64,000 bases of DNA. Origin: CAISIP01 sp031396205. GTDB taxonomy: Bacteria; Pseudomonadota; Gammaproteobacteria; Burkholderiales; Burkholderiaceae_C. The DNA lies in assembly GCA_031396205.1 (NCBI GenBank), contig JANNKH010000074.1:12264-76263 (forward strand), in the 5' to 3' direction. Positions 42,646 to 51,020 of the stretch are shown here, piece after piece; the first letter of the stretch is position 1, and each line of letters begins with the position of its first letter. The position numbers and the translations under genes are program-made. The notes beneath the pieces are model-generated. The model searched no databases. It saw nothing but the letters and a program-made list of their open reading frames with translations, and was not told where the DNA came from.

Positions 42646-43776
42646 TCAGGCCAGGGCCCGCTGAATCAGCATCTTTTGCACATCGCTGGTGCCTTCGTAT
42701 ATTTGGCACACCCGCACATCGCGGTAAATGCGTTCCAACGGGAAGTCAGCCACATAACCATAACCGCCCAGGGTCTGGATCGCCGCTGAACACACCTGCT
42801 CGGCCATCTCGCTGGCGAACAGTTTCGCCATCGCTGCTTCTTTAAGACAGGGTTGGCCAGCGTCACGCAGGCTCGCAGCATGCCAGATCAGCTGGCGCGC
42901 CGCCTCAATGCGGGTGGCGCAATCGGCCAGCCGGAAGCTGACCGCCTGATGGCTGAAAATCGGCTGCCCGAAACTCTCGCGCTGCTTGGCATAGTCCAGC
43001 GCAACCTCGAACGCGCTGCGCGCCATGCCGACACTTTGCGCGGCGATACCGATCCGCCCACCTTCGAGCCCGCCGAGCGCGATGCGATAACCCTCACCCT
43101 CGGCCCCGATCCGGTTGTCGACCGGAATCCGGCAGTTGTCCAGGTTGATCTGCGCCGTGTCGCTGCTGTGCTGGCCCAACTTGTCCTCCAGTCGCGCCAC
43201 CAGATAGCCGGTTGCGTCGGTAGGCACCAGAAACGCGCTCATGCCCTTTTTGCCAGCGGCCTTGTCGGTCACTGCAATGACGATCATGACCTGTCCATTC
43301 TTGCCGCTGGTGATGAACTGCTTTACACCATTGAGTACGTAGCTGTCCTTGTCGCGCACAGCAGTGGTACGCAGCGCGGATGCATCCGAGCCGACATGGG
43401 GTTCGGTCAGTGCAAACCCGCCGAGCAACTTGCCCTGGGCCAGCGGAGTCAGCCAGCGTTTCTTCTGTTCGGCACTGCCGTGCGCCATCAGGATCGCGTT
43501 GACCGGGCAGTTGGTCACACTGATGGTGGTGCTGGTACCACCATCGCCGGCGGCGATTTCCTCCAGCACCAGCGCCAGTGTCAGGTAATCCAGGTTGGCG
43601 CCGCCGTATTCCTCCGGCACGCATATGCCGTACGCGCCCAGTTCAGCCAACCCCTGATGCGCCTCTTTCGGGAAATGGTGTTCCTTGTCCCAGCGCGGCG
43701 CGTGGGGCCAGAGCTGTTCACGGGCAAATGCGCGCACCGCGTCGCGCACCATTTCCTGGTCCTGGGTCAGCAACAT
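42646..43776 (-). CDS. Acyl-CoA dehydrogenase (short/branched-chain type)
   Basis: FAD enzyme of 376 aa that oxidises an acyl-CoA to the 2-enoyl-CoA. Landmarks are GFALTEPHVGSDASALRT (FAD contacts), FITSGKNGQVMIVIAV, ALGGLEGGRIGIAAQSVG, YAKQRESFGQPIFSHQAVSF and IQTLGGYGYVADFPLERIYRDVRVCQIYEGTSDVQ; the usual catalytic Glu of the short-chain group is in the IYEGTSD segment. A second dehydrogenase (isovaleryl-CoA) lies 4 kb away in the same operon, so this one probably handles another branched or short acyl chain such as butyryl- or 2-methylbutyryl-CoA. AGGAGG lies five bases before the start. Confidence 0.9.
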   Translation of the reverse strand: MLLTQDQEMVRDAVRAFAREQLWPHAPRWDKEHHFPKEAHQGLAELGAYGICVPEEYGGANLDYLTLALVLEEIAAGDGGTSTTISVTNCPVNAILMAHGSAEQKKRWLTPLAQGKLLGGFALTEPHVGSDASALRTTAVRDKDSYVLNGVKQFITSGKNGQVMIVIAVTDKAAGKKGMSAFLVPTDATGYLVARLEDKLGQHSSDTAQINLDNCRIPVDNRIGAEGEGYRIALGGLEGGRIGIAAQSVGMARSAFEVALDYAKQRESFGQPIFSHQAVSFRLADCATRIEAARQLIWHAASLRDAGQPCLKEAAMAKLFASEMAEQVCSAAIQTLGGYGYVADFPLERIYRDVRVCQIYEGTSDVQKMLIQRALA

Positions 43777-43818
43777 CGCGGCCTCCTGAATCGATAGGTG
43801 ATGGGCTAGCCGAGCGGC

Positions 43819-45012
43819 TCAGACCAGTTCCAGCGCCACGGCAGTGGCCTCGCCGCCGCCAATGCACAGCGTGGCCAGGCCACGCTTCTTGCCGCGGGCC
43901 TGCAGAGCATGGATCAGCGTGACCATGATGCGGGCGCCGCTGGCGCCGATCGGGTGACCCAGCGCGCAGGCACCACCATTGACGTTGACGATATCGTGCG
44001 ACAGCTGGAGTTCAGCCATCAGAGCCATCGGCACCACCGCAAACGCTTCGTTGACTTCCCACAGATCCACATCGTGCGCGCTCCAGCCAGCCTTGGCCAA
44101 TGCCTTGCGGGTGGCGCCCACTGGCGCGGTGGTGAACCAATTGGGCTCCTGCGCATGGATGGCGTGCGACACGATCCGGGCCAGTGGCTTGGCGCCGAGC
44201 TGAGCGGCCGTCGATGCGCGCATCATCACCAGGGCGGCTGCGCCGTCATTGATCGACGAGCTCGACGCCGCGGTGATGGTGCCGTCCTTCTTGAATGCCG
44301 GCTTGAGGGTGGGAATCTTTTCCAGCTTGACGCGGCCCGGGCCTTCGTCGATGGAAACCAGCGTGTTGCCGCTGCGGCCTTTGACGGTGACGGGCGTGAT
44401 TTCGGTCGCAAACGCGCCGGACTCGGTGGCCGCTTTCGCGCGCTGCACCGACGCCGTGGCGAACGCATCCTGCGCCTCGCGTGTAAATGCATACTTGGCC
44501 GCACAATCCTCGCCGAAAGTGCCCATGGCACGACCCGGCTCGTAGGCATCTTCCAGGCCATCGAGCATCATGTGGTCATAGACCTTGTCGTGCCCGATCC
44601 GCATGCCACCGCGCCCCTTGAGCAACAGGTAAGGCGCGTTGGTCATGCTCTCCATGCCGCCGGCAACGATGACGTCCTGGCTGCCGGCCAGCAGCATGTC
44701 ATGCGCAAACATGGCGGCGCGCATGCCGGAACCACACATCTTGGACAGCGTCACCGCGCCCGCGCTCATCGGCAAGCCGCCCTTGAGGGCCGCCTGCCGG
44801 GCCGGCGCCTGTCCCTGCCCGGCCATCAGGCAGTTTCCGAACAGCACTTCGCCCACCTGGTCGGCAGCCACACCGGAGCGTTGCATGGCGGCGGCAATCG
44901 CGGCGCCGCCAAGATCGTGCGCGCTGAGCGACGCGAAATCGCCCTGGAAACTGCCCATGGGGGTGCGGGCGGCGCCGACGATGACGACAGGATCAGATTG
45001 GTTCTGGGACAT
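43819..45012 (-). CDS. Acetyl-CoA C-acetyltransferase (thiolase)
   Basis: 397 residues. The acyl-accepting Cys lies in LSKMCGSGMRAAMF, the base His in GGACALGHPIGASGARI and the second Cys in LATLCIGGGEATAVAL. It condenses two acetyl-CoA to acetoacetyl-CoA or runs in reverse, and would use acetoacetyl-CoA derived from the acetoacetate that HMG-CoA lyase yields. ATG 45012 is preceded by AGGAG with an eight-base spacer; a GTG nine bases upstream is less likely. It follows aceK by 49 bp. Confidence 0.94.
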   Translation of the reverse strand: MSQNQSDPVVIVGAARTPMGSFQGDFASLSAHDLGGAAIAAAMQRSGVAADQVGEVLFGNCLMAGQGQAPARQAALKGGLPMSAGAVTLSKMCGSGMRAAMFAHDMLLAGSQDVIVAGGMESMTNAPYLLLKGRGGMRIGHDKVYDHMMLDGLEDAYEPGRAMGTFGEDCAAKYAFTREAQDAFATASVQRAKAATESGAFATEITPVTVKGRSGNTLVSIDEGPGRVKLEKIPTLKPAFKKDGTITAASSSSINDGAAALVMMRASTAAQLGAKPLARIVSHAIHAQEPNWFTTAPVGATRKALAKAGWSAHDVDLWEVNEAFAVVPMALMAELQLSHDIVNVNGGACALGHPIGASGARIMVTLIHALQARGKKRGLATLCIGGGEATAVALELV

Positions 45013-45061
45013 GGGGTTCACTCCTTCACGAATGGGTCAATGGGATGGTACGGGGGCTGGC

Positions 45062-46900
45062 TCAACCCAGATCTGTTTCGGCCGACGCGGTAAACCGCTT
45101 GTCCTGCTCATACGGAAATACATCGAATACATGTCCCTGGGCGATTCGCTCCTTGTGGGCTTGCCAGAAACTGGCCTCCAGCAGGTCGGCGTGATGGCGC
45201 ATGAACACTTCACGCACCGCCGGATTGCCCAGCAGGAATGGCCCGAAAGTTTCGGGGAACACATCCTTCGGACCGACCGTGTACCAGACCTCGCCACTCA
45301 TCGCGTCCTCTTCATTGCGCGGCTCGGGGACACGCCGGAAGTTGCAGTCGGTGATGTATTCGATCTCGTCGTAGTCGTAGAACACGACTTTCCCATGGCG
45401 GGTGATGCCGAAGTTCTTCCACAGCATGTCACCGGGGAAGATATTGGCGGCCACCAGGTCTTTGATCGCGTTGCCATACTCGACCACGCCGCGTTCGATC
45501 TGCTGATGCGCGCGGATGGCGACCGGATCCTTCGGGTCGCAGGAGTTGCCGGCGTCGAACGCCTCCTGCAAATAGATGTTGAGCGGAATCATGCGCCGCT
45601 CGATGTAGACATGCTGCAGGATCACCTCCATCTGGCCGTCGCCGTCGCGATCGCTGATCTCCAGCAGGCTAGGGGCGAACTTCTCGATCTCGGCAATCAA
45701 TTCGTCGTCGAATCGCGCGCGCGGAAACGCCACTCCGCTGTATTCGAGGGTGTCGGCCATGCGACCAACCCGGTCGTGCTGCTTGACCAGCAGGTACTTG
45801 CCCTTGATCTGCTCGCGGGTCGTCTCCTTTTGCGGCGGATAAAAGTCCTTGATAACCTTGAACACATAGGGAAATGACGGCAGGTCGAACACCAGCATCA
45901 CCATGCCTTTGATACCTGGCGCGATGCGAAAATTGTCGGTCGAGTGCCGCAGGTGGTGCAGGAAATCGCGGTAGAACAGGTTCTTGCCCTGCTTTTGCAG
46001 GCCCAGCGCGCTGTAGAGCTCATTGCGCGGCTTGCGCGGCATCATGCTGCGCAGGAACTGCACATAGGCGCTTGGCACCTCCATGTCGACCATGAAATAG
46101 GCCCGCGCAAAGCTGAACAGGATCAGCATGTCGGCCTCGCCGAACAGCGCTGCGTCGATCACCAGCTTGCCGGCCTTGTTGTGCAGCAGTGGCAATGCAA
46201 AAGGCTCCTCGGTAAAGCCGTTGATGATCTTGCCGACGATGTAAGCGCCCTTGTTGCGAAAAAACAGGCCCGACAGCACCTGCACCTGGAAATTGGCCCG
46301 CAGCGCGACTTCGCCCATGCGTTTGTGCATGGCCTGGGCCACGAAGCCGCAGTCGCGCGGCAGACTCGCGAAACCGCGGCGAAGGTCAAAATCGCCGACG
46401 ATCTGCTCGAGCACCTGCCGCAGATTGTCCTGCGAAGGGTAGTAGGAGCGGTAAGTAGGCAAGGCCGCCGGTTCGTCGTTCTCGATATATTCGGTGCTGA
46501 CGGCGGGCCGCACAAAGATGAAGTCGTTCTGAAAATAGCTCCGGTGCAGTATCTTGGTGGTGACCGAATTGAAGAAGGTTTCGGCCAGCTCTGGCTGGTG
46601 GTGGTCCACCAGCAGGCCGATGTAGTGCAGCTTGACCTGCTGCCAGACTTCCATTGGCAGGTCGCCCGCCTTGAACTCGCGCTCCAGGCGACGCGAGCAT
46701 TCCCGCACCCGCAAATCGTAGAACTCTATCCGCTCGCGTTGCGCCCGCTGCTGGCCATGCCAGTCGGCCGTCTCGAAACGGTGCTTGGCGCGCGCCGACT
46801 CGGTGCGAAACAAGCGGTAATGGCGGTTGAATCCATCCATCATTGCCTGCGCAATGCCGTACGCGACCGTGGAATCAAGTCTTTGGGGAAACACGTGCAA
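45062..46900 (-). CDS. aceK: Isocitrate dehydrogenase kinase/phosphatase
   Basis: Bifunctional enzyme that phosphorylates and dephosphorylates isocitrate dehydrogenase, directing isocitrate to the glyoxylate bypass when acetyl-CoA is the carbon source. It has 612 residues, normal length. The ATP-binding region reads APGIKGMVMLVFDLPSFPYVFKVIKD with the conserved Lys. YDYDEIEYITDCNFRRVPEP contains the metal-binding Asp and DMLWKNFGITRHGKVVF the catalytic-loop residues. It lies inside the leucine operon, 18 bp after a carbonic anhydrase gene, while aceA and aceB are not in the window. Confidence 0.97.
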   Translation of the reverse strand: MHVFPQRLDSTVAYGIAQAMMDGFNRHYRLFRTESARAKHRFETADWHGQQRAQRERIEFYDLRVRECSRRLEREFKAGDLPMEVWQQVKLHYIGLLVDHHQPELAETFFNSVTTKILHRSYFQNDFIFVRPAVSTEYIENDEPAALPTYRSYYPSQDNLRQVLEQIVGDFDLRRGFASLPRDCGFVAQAMHKRMGEVALRANFQVQVLSGLFFRNKGAYIVGKIINGFTEEPFALPLLHNKAGKLVIDAALFGEADMLILFSFARAYFMVDMEVPSAYVQFLRSMMPRKPRNELYSALGLQKQGKNLFYRDFLHHLRHSTDNFRIAPGIKGMVMLVFDLPSFPYVFKVIKDFYPPQKETTREQIKGKYLLVKQHDRVGRMADTLEYSGVAFPRARFDDELIAEIEKFAPSLLEISDRDGDGQMEVILQHVYIERRMIPLNIYLQEAFDAGNSCDPKDPVAIRAHQQIERGVVEYGNAIKDLVAANIFPGDMLWKNFGITRHGKVVFYDYDEIEYITDCNFRRVPEPRNEEDAMSGEVWYTVGPKDVFPETFGPFLLGNPAVREVFMRHHADLLEASFWQAHKERIAQGHVFDVFPYEQDKRFTASAETDLG

Positions 46901-46918
46901 GGCTCCGGGAAGGGCTTC

Positions 46919-47581
46919 TCAGCCGCGGTCGACTTCCGATACATGGGCCACCGCAACCCGGTACAGGCCATCGAGCCACTCGGTTCCCGGCACTGTCATG
47001 TTCAGGTCCTTGAGCAGCCCATCCTTAAGACCATACACCCAGCCATGCAGCGTCAGCTTCTGACCGCGGTCCCACGCATCGCGCACAACCGTCGTGTGGG
47101 CGACGTTGACCACCTGTTCAATGACGTTGAGTTCGCACAGCACATCATGGCGCAAATGGGCGGGCGTGTGCTCCAGCAAACTGGAGTGCCGATCGCGCAC
47201 ATCCTGCACATGGCGCAGCCAATTGTCGGCAAGGCCGACCCGGATATTCTGCAGTGCCGCCTGGACACCGCCGCAACCGTAATGTCCCACCACGATCACA
47301 TGCTCGACCTTGAGCTGCTCGACCGCAAACTGGATGGTCGACAAGGCATTGAGGTCGGAATGCACGACCACATTGGCCACATTGCGGTGCACGAACACTT
47401 CACCGGGCTCCAGCCCGGTGATCTGGTTGGCAGGAACGCGACTGTCCGAACAGCCGATCCACATGTATTGGGGTCGCTGCTGCGCTTTTAGCGACGTGAA
47501 GAATCCAGGGCGCTCGGCCTCCATGCGCGCCGCCCATTCGCGATTGTGGGCAAATAGTTCTTCGAGTGAGGATGTGGTCAT
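46919..47581 (-). CDS. can: Beta-class carbonic anhydrase
   Basis: Zinc enzyme, 220 aa, that interconverts CO2 and bicarbonate. The zinc ligands and dyad are visible in WIGCSDSRVPANQ (Cys, Asp-Arg) and VVGHYGCGGVQAAL (His, Cys). The sequence YGLKDGLLKDL is the Can-type C-terminus. Bicarbonate is the direct substrate of methylcrotonyl-CoA carboxylase encoded in the same operon, so a supply role is a sensible inference. It lies 27 bp after ivd and 18 bp before aceK. Confidence 0.95.
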   Translation of the reverse strand: MTTSSLEELFAHNREWAARMEAERPGFFTSLKAQQRPQYMWIGCSDSRVPANQITGLEPGEVFVHRNVANVVVHSDLNALSTIQFAVEQLKVEHVIVVGHYGCGGVQAALQNIRVGLADNWLRHVQDVRDRHSSLLEHTPAHLRHDVLCELNVIEQVVNVAHTTVVRDAWDRGQKLTLHGWVYGLKDGLLKDLNMTVPGTEWLDGLYRVAVAHVSEVDRG

Positions 47582-47608
47582 GGGACGATTGTGCCTAAGC
47601 GCGTGAAG

Positions 47609-48790
47609 TCAAACGGTCTCGTTGTATAACTCGCGCCCGATCAGCATGCGCCGGATCTCGCTGGTGCCGGCGCCGATCTCATACAACTTGGCATCGCGCC
47701 ATAGACGACCCAGCGGGTAATCGTTGATATAGCCGTTACCGCCAAAGAGCTGGATGCCTTCGCCTGCCATCCAGGTTGCCTTCTCGGCGCACCACAGGAT
47801 CACCGACGCGCAGTCCTTGCGTACCTGGCGCACATGATCGCTACCCAGGGCATCGAGGTTCTTGCCTACGGTGTAGCAATAGGCCCGGCCCGCCTGCAGC
47901 ACGGTGTACATGTCGGCCACCTTGCCTTGCACCAGCTGGAATTCCCCGATGCTCTGGCCGAACTGCTTGCGGTCATGGATGGAGGGGATCACGTTGTCCA
48001 TCACCGACTGCATGATGCCGATCGGGCCGGCCGACAGGACGGCGCGCTCGTAGTCGAGGCCGCTCATCAAAACCTTGGCGCCACCGTTGAGCCCGCCCAG
48101 GATGTTGTCCTGCGGAACCTCGACATTGTCAAACACCAGTTCGCCGGTATGGCTGCCACGCATGCCGAGTTTGTCGAGCTTTTGCGCAATCGAGAATCCC
48201 TGCATGCCCTTTTCGATCAGGAATGCGGTCACCCCGCGTGCGCCGAGTTCGGGTTCGGTCTTGGCATAGACCACCAACGTGTCGGCGTCCGGGCCATTGG
48301 TGATCCAGAACTTGCTGCCATTGAGCAGGTAATAGCCCCCCTTGTCCTCGGCCTTGAGCTTCATCGAGATGACGTCGCTGCCGGCACCGGACTCGCTCAT
48401 CGCCAGCGCGCCGACATGTTCGCCGGAGATCAGGCTGGGCAGGTATTTTTTGCGCTGCGCATCGCTGCCGTTGCGCTTGATCTGGTTGACGCACAGGTTG
48501 CTGTGTGCGCCGTAACTCAGTCCCACTGAAGCCGACGCCCGGCTGATTTCCTCCATCGCGATCATGTGCGCCAGGTAACCCATGCCGGCACCGCCATATT
48601 CCTCGCCGACCGTGATTCCGAGAACGCCAATGGCGCCCATCTTGGGCCACAGGTCCATCGGAAACTGGTCGCTACGGTCTATTTCCGCGGCGCGCGGCGC
48701 AATTTCGACCTGCGCGAACGCGTGCACCGCGTCGCGCAATGCGTCAATGTCTTCTCCAAGCTGAAAGTCGAGTCCGGGCATTGACGTCAT
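47609..48790 (-). CDS. ivd: Isovaleryl-CoA dehydrogenase
   Basis: FAD enzyme that oxidises isovaleryl-CoA to 3-methylcrotonyl-CoA, the first committed step of leucine catabolism after the keto acid. It has 393 residues. Landmarks are ALAMSESGAGSDVISMKL, FWITNGPDADTLVVYAKT, GLNGGAKVLMSGLDYERAVLSAGP, in which the Glu of YERA is at the position of the isovaleryl-CoA dehydrogenase base, and LFGGNGYINDYPLGRLWRDAKLYEIGAGTSEIRR with Gly at the usual acyl-CoA dehydrogenase Glu position, as in this subfamily. ATG 48790 has AGGAG six bases upstream. Confidence 0.95.
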   Translation of the reverse strand: MTSMPGLDFQLGEDIDALRDAVHAFAQVEIAPRAAEIDRSDQFPMDLWPKMGAIGVLGITVGEEYGGAGMGYLAHMIAMEEISRASASVGLSYGAHSNLCVNQIKRNGSDAQRKKYLPSLISGEHVGALAMSESGAGSDVISMKLKAEDKGGYYLLNGSKFWITNGPDADTLVVYAKTEPELGARGVTAFLIEKGMQGFSIAQKLDKLGMRGSHTGELVFDNVEVPQDNILGGLNGGAKVLMSGLDYERAVLSAGPIGIMQSVMDNVIPSIHDRKQFGQSIGEFQLVQGKVADMYTVLQAGRAYCYTVGKNLDALGSDHVRQVRKDCASVILWCAEKATWMAGEGIQLFGGNGYINDYPLGRLWRDAKLYEIGAGTSEIRRMLIGRELYNETV

Positions 48791-48849
48791 GGGGTTCTCC
48801 TGATGGAACGGGGGATAGGTTGCGCAAAGTGCGAGCGCAGGCGCGCGTA

Positions 48850-49308
48850 TCAATAGGTCTTGGCCACCGGCATCAGCGTCTGTTGCATCACGGCGCAGTC
48901 GGTCTGATCGCCCTGGTCGTTCACATGCACGACGGTAGCGGTAGTGACGATGATGCGCTTTCCGACGCGCACCACCCGCCCGGTTGCCCGTAAACTGCCG
49001 CCACGCAGCGCGGCCAGGAAGTTGATCTTGTATTCGACGGTCGTCACTTCCATGCCATCGGGGGCCACCGTCAAACCAGCGTAGCCGCCAGCGATATCCG
49101 CCAGGGCGCCCATGGCCCCGCCGTGAAAGCCCCCTTGCTGCTGGGTCACTCTGTCAGAGTAAGGAAGCTCCAGCTCACAGTGGCCGGGAGCAACTTTCAG
49201 CAGGCGCACGCCGAGCAGCGACATCATGCCCTGCCGCTGCAAACTGGCCTGGACACGCAACTGCATTGCGAGATGCAAGGGATTGGCGGCTGATGCTGGC
49301 TGGGTCAT
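48850..49308 (-). CDS. PaaI-type hotdog thioesterase
   Basis: 152 residues of hotdog fold. The active-site segment is QQQGGFHGGAMGALADIAGGYAGL (His-Gly-Gly, Asp) and EYKINFLAALRGGSLRATGRVVRVGKRIIV is the PaaI beta-sheet. It would hydrolyse CoA thioesters and may rescue CoA during leucine breakdown. It is the first gene of the LiuR-type operon; a palindrome at 49330 lies 22 bp before its start. Confidence 0.88.
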   Translation of the reverse strand: MTQPASAANPLHLAMQLRVQASLQRQGMMSLLGVRLLKVAPGHCELELPYSDRVTQQQGGFHGGAMGALADIAGGYAGLTVAPDGMEVTTVEYKINFLAALRGGSLRATGRVVRVGKRIIVTTATVVHVNDQGDQTDCAVMQQTLMPVAKTY

Positions 49309-49329
49309 GGCTGAGGCGTCGCATGGTTT

Positions 49330-49345
49330 ACGTTTACGTAAACGT
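49330..49345. promoter_or_regulatory. LiuR-type operator 1, upstream of the leucine operon
   Basis: Perfect 16-bp palindrome ACGTTTACGTAAACGT just downstream of a candidate -10 box, between the MerR gene end and the first operon gene. It agrees with the LiuR consensus described for proteobacteria (TTTACGTAAACG core). A repressor bound here would block the start of transcription. It shares its core with operator 2. Confidence 0.85.
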
Positions 49346-49347
49346 CA

Positions 49348-49376
49348 ATTATGGCGGATGTCGCATCAAAAGTCAC
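49348..49376 (-). promoter_or_regulatory. Candidate sigma70 promoter of the leucine operon
   Basis: On the minus strand GTGACT (49376-49371) and CATAAT (49353-49348) are 17 bp apart, followed within two bases by operator 1. The -35 box is weak. Position and spacing fit, but this is by eye only. Confidence 0.4.
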
Positions 49377-49401
49377 CCGAAAGCGCCTCGGCGGTGCAGG
49401 C

Positions 49402-49806
49402 CTACAGCTCTGCACCGCGTTTGCCACCCTTCGCCAATAGCGCGCGCGCCTCCTTTTCGTGGGTCTTGACCTCATCCAGATTTGCCACCAGGTCGGCCAT
49501 CTGCTCTTCCAGCGCCAATCGGTGGGCCGCCAGTACATTGAGGAATCTGCGCAGTTGGGGCCCGGTATCGCGCGGGCTGTCGTACATGTCGATGATCTCG
49601 CGCGCTTCGGTCAGCGACAGCCCCAGGCGTTTGGCCCGCAACGTGAGCTTGAGCCGCGTTCGGTCGCGTGCGCTGTAGACGCGGCTGCGCCCGCCGGGAC
49701 CTGCGCGCTGCGGCTGCAGCAGGCCCATATCTTCATAAAAGCGAATGGCGCGCGTTGTCAGGTCGAATTCCCGAGCGAGGTCGCTGATGCTCAATTGGGT
49801 GCCCAT
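49402..49806 (-). CDS. liuR: MerR-family regulator LiuR (leucine/isovalerate utilisation)
   Basis: 134 residues. The N-terminal MerR helix-turn-helix is SISDLAREFDLTTRAIRFYEDMGLLQPQR with the wing RSRVYSARDRTRLKL, followed by a coiled dimerisation helix (LNVLAAHRLALEEQMADLVANLDEVKTHEKEA). No metal-binding cysteines are present. Context and the flanking palindromes identify it as LiuR, known to repress liu/ivd operons until branched-chain catabolites accumulate. I chose ATG 49806, where the domain begins; ATG 49851 would add 15 residues of no known role. Operator 2 lies about 95 bp upstream, which suggests autoregulation. Confidence 0.9.
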   Translation of the reverse strand: MGTQLSISDLAREFDLTTRAIRFYEDMGLLQPQRAGPGGRSRVYSARDRTRLKLTLRAKRLGLSLTEAREIIDMYDSPRDTGPQLRRFLNVLAAHRLALEEQMADLVANLDEVKTHEKEARALLAKGGKRGAEL

Positions 49807-49900
49807 GGTCGTCGCAATCTCCACAAAGCGGGCGGCCGGCCCGAAATACACAGGTGACAGTTGCTTGAGAACACCTGTCCCTACAATGGCGCATTACATC

Positions 49901-49920
49901 TGACGTTTACGTAAACGTCA
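49901..49920. promoter_or_regulatory. LiuR-type operator 2, between liuR and the MBL gene
   Basis: Perfect 20-bp palindrome TGACGTTTACGTAAACGTCA in the divergent intergenic region, 16 bp before the MBL-fold gene start. It extends the core of operator 1 by two base pairs on each side. Dual control of liuR and the MBL-fold gene is the simplest reading. Confidence 0.87.
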
Positions 49921-49936
49921 ATTCATACCGCAACCC

Positions 49937-50995
49937 ATGAACGAACTCGAAAGCCAACTGCACTATCCGCTGGGTGACGCCATGCCCGAGCCGGGCAGCA
50001 CGATGGAAGTGGCTCCCGGCGTGCGCTGGATCCGGATGTCTCTTCCGTTTGCGCTGAACCACATCAACCTGTGGTTGCTGCGTGACGAAATCGATGGCCG
50101 GCAGGGCTGGAGCGTGGTGGACTGCTGCATTGCACGCGACGAATCGAAGGCCCAATGGGAACAGATTTTCGCAACGCAGCTTGAGGGCCTGCCCATCTTG
50201 CGCGTGATCGTGACCCACATGCATCCTGACCATATCGGCCTGGCGGACTGGTTGTGCGAGCGTTGGGGCGTGCGTTTGTGGATCAGCGCGACCGACTACA
50301 ACGTGGCCCGGTTGGGCGCGCTGGGGCCGTCGGCGTTTGGTGGCGACGCAGCGGCAGATTACTTTGCGTCGCACGGGCTCAATGACCCCGCATCGGTTGA
50401 ACAGATCAAGGCCCGCACCCGGTATTTCCCGAGCCTGGTGCCCAGCGTACCTCGGCAGTATCGGCGCATCGCCGAGGCCGACATGCTGGCGATCGGCAAG
50501 CGCCTGTGGCGTTGCATCAGCGGTTTTGGCCATGCGCCGGAACACATCGCCTTGTATTGCGACGAACTGCAATTGCTGATTGGCGGCGACATGATGTTGC
50601 CACGCATATCGACCAATGTCAGTGTGTATGAAGTCGAGCCGGAAGCCAATGCCCTCAAGCAGTTTCTCGACTCGATCGACCGATTTCGCGACCTGCCGGA
50701 GGAAACCCTGACCCTGCCGTCGCACGGCAAGCCGTTTACCGGCCTGCATATTCGCATCGGCCAATTGCACGACCATCACCGGGACCGGCTGGCTGAAGTG
50801 ATGCAGGCCTGCAGTGAAAAGCCTTGCTGTGCCGCCGATATTTTGCCCATCATGTTCAAGCGCCCGCTCGACTTGCACCAGAAGACTTTCGCGATGGGCG
50901 AAGCGGTCGCCCATCTGCATGCCTTGTGGTACGAACAGCGATTGCATCGCGCTCTGGACGGCGACGGGGTATATCGGTTTTCCGCCGCTGGCTGA
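49937..50995 (+). CDS. MBL-fold metallohydrolase, LiuR-linked
   Basis: 352 residues of the metallo-beta-lactamase fold. The metal motif is VTHMHPDHIGLADWL (HxHxDH), further ligands are in SGFGHAPEHIALYC and LIGGDMML, and PSHGKPFTGLHIRI supplies the last His; a dimetal hydrolase is expected. The C-terminal helical part (about 270-345) is typical of the MBL proteins that accompany liu genes in Burkholderiales. Reaction unknown; a thioesterase or lactonase is plausible. It starts 16 bp after operator 2 and is divergent from liuR. Confidence 0.85.
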   Translation: MNELESQLHYPLGDAMPEPGSTMEVAPGVRWIRMSLPFALNHINLWLLRDEIDGRQGWSVVDCCIARDESKAQWEQIFATQLEGLPILRVIVTHMHPDHIGLADWLCERWGVRLWISATDYNVARLGALGPSAFGGDAAADYFASHGLNDPASVEQIKARTRYFPSLVPSVPRQYRRIAEADMLAIGKRLWRCISGFGHAPEHIALYCDELQLLIGGDMMLPRISTNVSVYEVEPEANALKQFLDSIDRFRDLPEETLTLPSHGKPFTGLHIRIGQLHDHHRDRLAEVMQACSEKPCCAADILPIMFKRPLDLHQKTFAMGEAVAHLHALWYEQRLHRALDGDGVYRFSAAG

Positions 50996-51020
50996 CGCAT
51001 GCCGGCCGCGTCACCCTAGC

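Noticed and set aside
32461..49308. A new biosynthetic gene cluster
   Set aside because: All main enzymes fit leucine catabolism and acetyl-CoA metabolism; there are no synthases, tailoring sets or transporters typical of secondary metabolism.
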